DNA from: JBDLSY01 sp041170585
Lineage (GTDB): Bacteria > Pseudomonadota > Gammaproteobacteria > Burkholderiales > Burkholderiaceae_C
DNA length: 41,637 nt
Direction of reading: 5' to 3'
Assembly (NCBI GenBank): GCA_041170585.1
Contig: JBEDNN010000054.1
Coordinates: 1 to 41,637 of the forward strand
The notes under the pieces are model-generated. The model was given only the letters and a program-made list of their open reading frames with translations, searched no databases and was not told where the DNA came from. Both the position numbers and the translations under genes were made by a program. How positions within the stretch are numbered: the stretch's first letter is position 1; each line of letters begins with the position of its first letter. This document shows positions 33,985 to 40,043 of the stretch, piece by piece.

Positions 33985-35151
33985 TTAAATATGAATAATA
34001 ACTTGTTTGGCTGTTTCTTCAGTAAAATTTTGTTGAGTTGGCACGGGTTCTATCGGTTGTGATGTGTCTGTAAAGCGTGGGTCTTTAAATACATCGCGGG
34101 CAGCTTGTGCAGTTTTATTTAACTCTTCTAAGAAATGTCCGACTCGTCCCATCAATGGCATACACCCTTCGCGGGTTAAAGCGGATATACCAAAGACTGT
34201 ATCATTGATAGAACCTTGCCAGTTAAGACCCGTCATAATTGCTTTTACACGTGCTTCACGCTTACTAACTTCAACCATATCTAATTTATTAATGACCAGC
34301 CAACGTGGTTTAGCAGCTAAATTTATATCGTATTTTTCAAGCTCTTTGACAATCGCTATGGCTTCATTCACTGCTTTTTCAACAGGGTCAATGCTGTCAT
34401 CAAATGATGAGGCGTCAATAATATGCAACAATAAACGCGTCCGTTGTAAATGGCGTAAAAACTGAATACCTAAGCCTGCACCATCCGCTGCACCTTCAAT
34501 TAAACCTGGTACATCGGCAATTACAAAACTACGGTCTGCTTCTAAACGTACCATACCTAAATTAGGATGTAATGTAGTAAACGGATAATCAGCAATTTTT
34601 GGCCGTGCATTGCTAACTGCTGCAATTAAGGTTGATTTACCCGCATTAGGCATACCCAGTAATCCTACATCAGCTAATACTTTTAACTCCATACGAATTT
34701 TTCTACGTTCGCCTAAGCCTCCAGAGGTATGTTGGCGGGGTGCTCTATTGGTTGATGATTTAAAGTGAATATTGCCTAAACCACTTGCTCCACCTGTGGC
34801 TAAAATAACTTGTTCACCGTGAATAGACATATCAAATAATAACCCACCCGTTTCTGCATCGTATACCATAGTACCCACAGGTACTTTTAATATGACATCT
34901 TGACCTGCTGCACCATAGCAATCCGCCCCGCGTCCGTTTTCGCCTTTATGGGCTAAGTGTTTACGGGCAAAACGGTAATCAATCAGAGTATTGATATTGC
35001 GGTCAGCAATGGCAAAAACATGCCCACCGCGTCCACCATCACCACCATCAGGTCCGCCTTTAGGAATAAATTTAGCACGCATCATAGACGCACTGCCGTT
35101 GCCGCCGTCTCCTGCAATCACTTCAATGGTAGCTTCGTCAATAAATTTCAT
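33985..35151 (-). CDS. obgE: Obg family GTPase
   Basis: An essential GTPase of 50S assembly that links growth to nucleotide levels. From ATG 35151 (MKFIDEATIEVIAGDGGNG) it has 388 residues. The Gly-rich Obg fold covers 1-157, and the G domain follows with G1 GMPNAGKST, G2 YPFTT, G3 DVPGLIEGA, NKLD and a SALT motif. A short C-terminal tail ends QVIIHI. A TTG reading 18 codons upstream runs into the rpmA terminator and is rejected. It is separated from rpmA by a strong terminator, so it needs its own promoter or read-through. Confidence 0.95.
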   Translation of the reverse strand: MKFIDEATIEVIAGDGGNGSASMMRAKFIPKGGPDGGDGGRGGHVFAIADRNINTLIDYRFARKHLAHKGENGRGADCYGAAGQDVILKVPVGTMVYDAETGGLLFDMSIHGEQVILATGGASGLGNIHFKSSTNRAPRQHTSGGLGERRKIRMELKVLADVGLLGMPNAGKSTLIAAVSNARPKIADYPFTTLHPNLGMVRLEADRSFVIADVPGLIEGAADGAGLGIQFLRHLQRTRLLLHIIDASSFDDSIDPVEKAVNEAIAIVKELEKYDINLAAKPRWLVINKLDMVEVSKREARVKAIMTGLNWQGSINDTVFGISALTREGCMPLMGRVGHFLEELNKTAQAARDVFKDPRFTDTSQPIEPVPTQQNFTEETAKQVIIHI

Positions 35152-35211
35152 AGTGTTTGTATATGTGTAGTACTCAAATGTACAGTATAAAGCGAGGTTC
35201 TTCAAAAATAG

Positions 35212-35254
35212 AAAAAACCCCGCTCACCGTAAAAATCGGCTAACGGGGTTTTTT
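35212..35254 (-). terminator. bidirectional terminator after rpmA
   Basis: AAAAACCCCG and CGGGGTTTTT form a 10-bp stem with an inner CACCG/CGG pairing, and T-runs follow on both strands. It lies 15 bases after the rpmA stop and ends the rplU-rpmA transcript. Confidence 0.88.
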
Positions 35255-35268
35255 ATTGCAAAGCTAAA

Positions 35269-35532
35269 TTAAGCCGCTGTAGCGGTTACAAAAACAGTTT
35301 GACGGTTTAATGCCCCTTTAATGGCAAAACTAACCGTACCATCAGTCAATGCATACAAAGTATGATCTTTACCCATACCAACACCTACCCCCGCATGAAA
35401 CTTAGTACCGCGTTGACGCACGATAATGCTACCTGCGTTGATAGCTTGACCACCATAAATTTTAACGCCTAGACGTTTTGATTCTGAATCGCGACCATTA
35501 CGCGTAGAGCCGCCGCCTTTTTTTTGTGCCAT
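35269..35532 (-). CDS. rpmA: 50S ribosomal protein bL27
   Basis: An 87-residue large-subunit protein whose N-terminus reaches the peptidyl transferase centre. The sequence MAQKKGGGSTRNGRDS, then RLGVKIYGGQAINAGSI and RQRGTKFHAGVGVGMGKDHTLYA, is textbook bL27 of the type that needs no N-terminal processing beyond Met. It lies 26 bases after rplU. Confidence 0.98.
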   Translation of the reverse strand: MAQKKGGGSTRNGRDSESKRLGVKIYGGQAINAGSIIVRQRGTKFHAGVGVGMGKDHTLYALTDGTVSFAIKGALNRQTVFVTATAA

Positions 35533-35558
35533 GGTATCTTACTCCCGTGAATAGTTAA

Positions 35559-36182
35559 TTAAGCTTTGGCTGCAATGTGTGTATCTTGCCAAGCTTTGAG
35601 TTCATCTAACTTGCCATCACGTGCCAATGCAGCTTGTTCAGGCCAACTCGTTGGATTATGTATTGCGAAACGTGAACCCGCTGCTTTTAAAATATCTTCT
35701 AAACGGGAGACGGGCGTACTGGCTAATTGAGCGAATGTGTAGATGGCTGCCGTATTAAAAATACTGGCAATTTTAGCACCAATACCTTCAATCAACAATA
35801 AATTATCTTGGCTTGACCCTACCTTCGCCAAAGTTACGATTGCAGGTGCGGCTACTTTAGCACTATCAGCACCCAATGATATTTCAGAAATAAATATTTC
35901 TGTAAACCATTGACGATGACCTTGACGCTTTTGATAATGTTTACGACGACGCATTTTGAAAATACGTACTTTATCAGCGCGGCCATGCGACAACACAGTT
36001 GCATGAACTGTTGCACCTACAACGATTGGTGTACCTAGAGTAATTGTTTCACCACTACCTACTGCCAATACTTCGGCAAGTGCAACAATTTGACCAGGTT
36101 CAGCAGCAATCTGTTCTATTTTTAATTTTTCGCCAACTGATAAGCGATACTGCTTACCACCGGTTTTTACGACTGCGAACAT
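35559..36182 (-). CDS. rplU: 50S ribosomal protein bL21 with C-terminal helix-hairpin-helix extension
   Basis: Residues 1-103 are ordinary bL21 (MFAVVKTGGKQYRLSVGE, KMRRRKHYQKRQGHRQ, FTEIFISEI). A further 104 residues follow, making the protein about twice the usual length. The extension has an Ala/Val-rich linker (104-125), a helix-hairpin-helix-like LLLIEGIGAKIASIF (128-142) and a helical end with HNPTSWPEQAALARDGKLDEL (about 165-185). From memory, similar tails occur on bL21 in Bacteroidetes; it is unusual for a gammaproteobacterium. The reading frame is open and the operon with rpmA is normal, so this is not a sequencing fusion with the next gene. Confidence 0.95.
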   Translation of the reverse strand: MFAVVKTGGKQYRLSVGEKLKIEQIAAEPGQIVALAEVLAVGSGETITLGTPIVVGATVHATVLSHGRADKVRIFKMRRRKHYQKRQGHRQWFTEIFISEISLGADSAKVAAPAIVTLAKVGSSQDNLLLIEGIGAKIASIFNTAAIYTFAQLASTPVSRLEDILKAAGSRFAIHNPTSWPEQAALARDGKLDELKAWQDTHIAAKA

Positions 36183-36197
36183 GTTAAATCCTTGTAT

Positions 36198-36225
36198 AAA
36201 AAAGAGACACGGACGAATTTCCGTG
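36198..36225 (-). promoter_or_regulatory. terminator-like hairpin in the rplU leader
   Basis: On the minus strand CACGGA/TCCGTG forms a 6-bp stem (36208-36225), followed within four bases by six T residues (36198-36203) and then the AAGGA ribosome-binding site. It looks like an intrinsic attenuator of the rplU-rpmA operon. Control by a ribosomal protein is inference. Confidence 0.45.
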
Positions 36226-36295
36226 AACTTATCATTTTACCTATAAAATCAAATTTTTTATTTAAATACAGCACACTACAATATAAAATATTACT

Positions 36296-36351
36296 TTATT
36301 TACTTATTTACTTATTTACTTATTTACTTATTTGCTTATTTACTTATTTGC
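36296..36351. repeat. 8-bp tandem repeat between rplU and metH
   Basis: Seven units of TTATTTAC (two read TTATTTGC) lie 36 bases before the metH ATG, in the shared divergent region. Confidence 0.9.
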
Positions 36352-36387
36352 TTTATTTATATTTTACAATAACAGTCCAGCATTTTT

Positions 36388-37473
36388 ATGACTACACCTT
36401 TACCGTTTTACCCTCGCCCTGATGCAACTATTCAACTACAAGACGCTATGCGTCAACGTATTTTAATTTTAGATGGTGCTATGGGAACGATGATTCAACG
36501 TTATAAATTAAATGAATCTGATTACCGTGGTAAACCACTGACTACGCAAAATAATATTGAATTTAATTTTGTTCACCATCCCAGTGATTTAAAAGGTAAT
36601 AATGAGTTATTATCGCTGACTCAACCCCATGTTATTCGCGAAATTCATGAACAGTACTTAGCAGCAGGTACCGATATTATTTCAACCAATACTTTTGGTG
36701 CAACAGGAATTGCTCAAGCAGACTATGGATTAGAAGCTGATTCAGTGGTATATGCCATGAACTATGAATCTGCACAACTGGCCAGAATAGCCTGCGACCA
36801 ATATTCAACGCCTGATAAACCACGCTATGTAGCAGGTGCTTTAGGCCCACAACCTAAAACAGCCAGTTTAGGCCCTGATGTCAATGACCCTGCTTATCGC
36901 AACGTTACTTTTGAAGAATTACGTCTCGCTTATTATGCCCAAATTGATGCTTTAGTACGCGGCGGTATAGACATTGTTTTAATTGAAACGGTATTTGATA
37001 CTTTGAATGCTAAAGCAGCTATTTTTGCAGTTGATGAGTATTTTGAAAATCATCAATTTAAGTTACCCATTATGATTAGTGGCACAGTTACTGATGCCAG
37101 CGGACGCATTTTAAGTGGTCAAACCGTATCGGCATTTTGGGCTAGTGTGCGCCACGCAAAACCCATAAGCATTGGCTTAAATTGTGCTTTAGGGGCTGCG
37201 TTAATGCGTCCTTATATTGCAGAACTCGCAAAAGTAGCGGGTGATACTGCTTTATGCTGCTACCCTAATGCAGGCTTACCTAACCCTATGAGTGAAACTG
37301 GTTTTGATGAAACACCCCGCGACACCAGTGAATTAATGGGTGAATTTTCTGCTAGTGGTTTCTTAAACATTGCAGGTGGGTGCTGTGGAACTACCCCTGA
37401 ACACATTGCAGCCATTGCAAAATCAGTTAATTTACATAGACCGCGTCGCTTTGGTTACAAAGATAGCAATTAA
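36388..37473 (+). CDS. metH: homocysteine-binding domain of methionine synthase (split MetH, N-terminal half)
   Basis: The 361-residue protein matches only the first module of cobalamin-dependent methionine synthase. ILILDGAMGTMIQRY (about 25-40) opens the barrel, and the zinc cysteines are in GLNCALG and GGCCGTTPEH. The folate-, B12- and activation domains are missing and no continuation is found downstream. Split MetH genes occur in some gammaproteobacteria, with the second ORF usually next door; here it must lie elsewhere. The stop is genuine: removing R1 copy C restores the same TAA. The partner ORF is predicted, not seen. Confidence 0.9.
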   Translation: MTTPLPFYPRPDATIQLQDAMRQRILILDGAMGTMIQRYKLNESDYRGKPLTTQNNIEFNFVHHPSDLKGNNELLSLTQPHVIREIHEQYLAAGTDIISTNTFGATGIAQADYGLEADSVVYAMNYESAQLARIACDQYSTPDKPRYVAGALGPQPKTASLGPDVNDPAYRNVTFEELRLAYYAQIDALVRGGIDIVLIETVFDTLNAKAAIFAVDEYFENHQFKLPIMISGTVTDASGRILSGQTVSAFWASVRHAKPISIGLNCALGAALMRPYIAELAKVAGDTALCCYPNAGLPNPMSETGFDETPRDTSELMGEFSASGFLNIAGGCCGTTPEHIAAIAKSVNLHRPRRFGYKDSN

Positions 37474-37474
37474 A

Positions 37475-37589
37475 GGTAATGTATCAAATAGAACTGATAC
37501 AAGTAATTTCATACTTAATAAGTAACCAGCAAAAGCACTGGACTAATATACCAATATAAATAGTGCAAAAGTTAAAATTTAACATTACC
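37475..37589 (-). mobile_element. R1 element copy C (MITE-like, reverse)
   Basis: A 115-bp copy in reverse orientation, with AACATTACC at its right end and GGTAATGT at its left. A perfect 8-bp duplication CAATTAAA flanks it (37467-37474 and 37590-37597). The left duplicate includes the metH stop codon. It is more diverged from copies A and B than they are from each other. Confidence 0.82.
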
Positions 37590-37600
37590 CAATTAAATAC

Positions 37601-37640
37601 TAAATATAAATAAATATAAATAAATATAAATAAATATAAA
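37601..37640. repeat. 10-bp tandem repeat downstream of metH/hprK
   Basis: Four perfect units of TAAATATAAA lie between the R1 element and the 3' end of hprK. Confidence 0.92.
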
Positions 37641-37670
37641 TAATACTAAATAATAAACATTAAATATATA

Positions 37671-38651
37671 TTAAAACACATTAGTGTCATGTGAAATAAT
37701 TGTTACTGGCTCTATATCTACTGGGTCAATATTCGGTGTATTCATAGCCAACTGCTGACGCTTAATAAAATCACCTACGGTATCAATACCACGTAACTGC
37801 AAAATAGTATTGCGAACCGCTGCCTCTAGTAATACCGCTAAGTTGCGTCCTACCGCCACGGGCAGTATTACTTTTCTAATCGCGACGCCTAATAACTCTT
37901 CATATTGAAGCACTGTCGGTAATCGATTAATTTCAGCGCTACTGCTATAGCGTGCTAAATGCACCACTAATTTAATACGCATTCGACGACGCACTGCGGT
38001 TTCACCAAAAATCGCTTTAATATCTAGTAAACCAATACCGCGTACTTCTAGTAAATTTTGCAATAATTGTGGACAACGTCCTTCAATCATATTGGGCCCA
38101 ATTTGCATAATCTCTACCATATCGTCTGCAACTAAACCATGCCCGCGTGAAATAAGTTCCAATGCTAATTCACTTTTACCTAAACCTGACTCACCCGTAA
38201 TGAGTACCCCCATACCCAGTACGTCAATCAATACGCCATGGCGTTGTCCTTGTTTAGACAATAATTTATTCAGATAAATCCGTAAACCGTCAATTACTTT
38301 AGCAGCGGGCAAGATAGTCGTTAATAACGGTGTTTGATGCACACGACACCTTGCTCTTAAACCATCAGGGACTTCCAAGCCTTCAGCCACAATCATCGCA
38401 GGCATACCAGCAGCAAATAGCTCATCACTGATGTGTTCGCGTTGATTTGAACGCAATTTTTGATAATACTTAATTTCTGGCTGACCCAACACTTGAATCC
38501 GATTGGCATGAACAATATTTAAGTGACCAACCATATCTGCGGCGGCTAAAGCGTGTGAATCTAAACGGCGAGACACGCCCAGTTCACCTTCTATTAAGGA
38601 CAACATCAGTTGTGTAGCAGTTTCGTTAATTAAATTATATATAGTAGCCAT
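37671..38651 (-). CDS. hprK: HPr kinase/phosphorylase
   Basis: Phosphorylates or dephosphorylates a serine of HPr-type phosphocarriers, linking carbon or nitrogen status to regulation. The 326-residue protein has the N-terminal domain (1-130) and a kinase domain with Walker A GESGLGKS (153-160), HGLVADD, and the family signature around VRGIGLLDIKAIFGETAVR. In proteobacteria it usually sits near ptsN, rapZ and ptsH; none is here. It starts one base after the coaD stop, so the two are cotranscribed. Confidence 0.94.
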   Translation of the reverse strand: MATIYNLINETATQLMLSLIEGELGVSRRLDSHALAAADMVGHLNIVHANRIQVLGQPEIKYYQKLRSNQREHISDELFAAGMPAMIVAEGLEVPDGLRARCRVHQTPLLTTILPAAKVIDGLRIYLNKLLSKQGQRHGVLIDVLGMGVLITGESGLGKSELALELISRGHGLVADDMVEIMQIGPNMIEGRCPQLLQNLLEVRGIGLLDIKAIFGETAVRRRMRIKLVVHLARYSSSAEINRLPTVLQYEELLGVAIRKVILPVAVGRNLAVLLEAAVRNTILQLRGIDTVGDFIKRQQLAMNTPNIDPVDIEPVTIISHDTNVF

Positions 38652-38652
38652 A

Positions 38653-39174
38653 TTAAGAAAGTGTAGAAGGCGTAGAAGGTATAGGCAATAAATTTAAGGC
38701 TTCAAAACGTTCCATTAGTTTTTTTTCAACACTGGGAAACACAAACTGACTAATATCAGCACCCATCATAGCAATCTCTCGCACGATAGTGCCAGAGATA
38801 AATTGATATTGATCTGAAGGCGTTAAAAACATAGTTTCAACACCAGGTAATAAATGTCGATTCATACCTGCCATTTGAAATTCATATTCAAAATCACCCA
38901 CTGCTCGCAGGCCACGTAAAATAACTTTGGCGTGTTGCTCACGAACAAAGTCTCGCAACAGACCATTGAAACCTAGTACTTTGACATTGTTATAATGACC
39001 CAACACTTCATTGGCAATCATCAGCCGTTCACTTTGTGTGAACATAGGATTTTTAGCACGGCTATCGGCTACCCCTACAATAATTGTACTAAACAAGCGA
39101 CTCGCACGGCGTACTAAGTCTTCATGCCCACGGGTTAAAGGGTCAAATGTTCCAGGGTAAACGGCAATAGTCAT
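38653..39174 (-). CDS. coaD: phosphopantetheine adenylyltransferase
   Basis: Adenylates 4'-phosphopantetheine to dephospho-CoA, the penultimate step of coenzyme A synthesis. The 173-residue protein has the nucleotidyltransferase T-x-G-H motif in FDPLTRGHEDL, the RGLRAVGDFEYEFQMAGMNR core and a ISGTIVREIA motif corresponding to the usual ISSTxVREIA (Ser to Gly). It lies upstream of hprK with a one-base gap, an unusual pairing. Confidence 0.95.
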   Translation of the reverse strand: MTIAVYPGTFDPLTRGHEDLVRRASRLFSTIIVGVADSRAKNPMFTQSERLMIANEVLGHYNNVKVLGFNGLLRDFVREQHAKVILRGLRAVGDFEYEFQMAGMNRHLLPGVETMFLTPSDQYQFISGTIVREIAMMGADISQFVFPSVEKKLMERFEALNLLPIPSTPSTLS

Positions 39175-39271
39175 AAAATTTTATAGTTAAAAATAAATGC
39201 TTTAATTATTAATATTTTAATTATTAATATATTTGTAATATATTTTATATATACTATATATTTTTATATTT

Positions 39272-39910
39272 TTATATTTTTACAATATCAGCGTCTTTAG
39301 GCAATGACAATTGAAAGCTACTCGGGCTAACAGTGTTGGTTTTAATATTTTTTAACTCTATACGGCTACCACCGCCAAAAGCATCTTGCGTTAATAAAAC
39401 AACAGGTATACCCTTTTTAAATCCCAGCTTAATCAGTTTAAACGCACTATCGCTGTTATTTGGTGTGGCTTTTACCCAATTTAATCCTTCAGAAAATCCT
39501 GCATCTTGTAAGCCAAATTGCTTTTCTACGTTTGCACCGCCCATTAACAATGCAGCTGGCGTATTGTTTAATAAGCCTTGACTGCTGCGTTGTGTTGCTT
39601 GGTTTAAATCTGCGTCCCATTGCGTTAAAATTTTGCCATCAGATACTAATAATTGCTCAAATGGTTTTTTGATTTGCCAGCGAAACTGGTCAGGTTTACT
39701 CATTGCAAATTGTCCGTATTGAGGGACTTGTTTGTCTTTGTTAATCTGTACAAAATCACCAGAAATACTTTTTTGTTGAGCAATAAATGTTCGCATCGCT
39801 TGTAAACCGACAGTTGAAGTTTGAGCATAGCTATTTGTAGTGGTCAAAGCCAATAACAGATATAGTGCGCTAAAACACTTGTTTAGACGAGTTGTTTTTT
39901 TAGTAGTCAT
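39272..39910 (-). CDS. lolA: outer-membrane lipoprotein carrier protein
   Basis: A periplasmic chaperone that carries lipoproteins from the LolCDE complex to the outer membrane. The 212-residue precursor has a signal peptide (CFSALYLLLALTTTNSYA-QT, cleavage near 30). The mature protein has the LolA pattern: SISGDFVQ, SKPDQFRWQIKKPFEQLLVSDGK, WDADLNQATQR and LLMGG. ftsK and the recombination factor genes that often flank lolA are absent. An 8-strand beta fold is expected. Confidence 0.92.
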   Translation of the reverse strand: MTTKKTTRLNKCFSALYLLLALTTTNSYAQTSTVGLQAMRTFIAQQKSISGDFVQINKDKQVPQYGQFAMSKPDQFRWQIKKPFEQLLVSDGKILTQWDADLNQATQRSSQGLLNNTPAALLMGGANVEKQFGLQDAGFSEGLNWVKATPNNSDSAFKLIKLGFKKGIPVVLLTQDAFGGGSRIELKNIKTNTVSPSSFQLSLPKDADIVKI

Positions 39911-39949
39911 ATTTGTTGTGATAGTAAGTAATAATAAGTAAGTAGTTAA

Positions 39950-40035
39950 AATCAGGATTTTTAAGATTAAAAGATAAGCAGGATTTAAAACATATTTAAA
40001 ATCATCAAAATCCTTAAATTCTGAAAATCCTGATT
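39950..40035. repeat. R3 dispersed imperfect palindrome, copy 2
   Basis: AATCAGGATTTTTAAGA and TCTGAAAATCCTGATT are near-perfect inverted arms around further ATCCTTAAA-type blocks. It is better conserved as a palindrome than copy 1 at 17400-17475. It lies between the lolA start and the 3' end of the specificity gene and could act as a terminator-like stem for the latter. Confidence 0.65.
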
Positions 40036-40043
40036 CTGAATGA

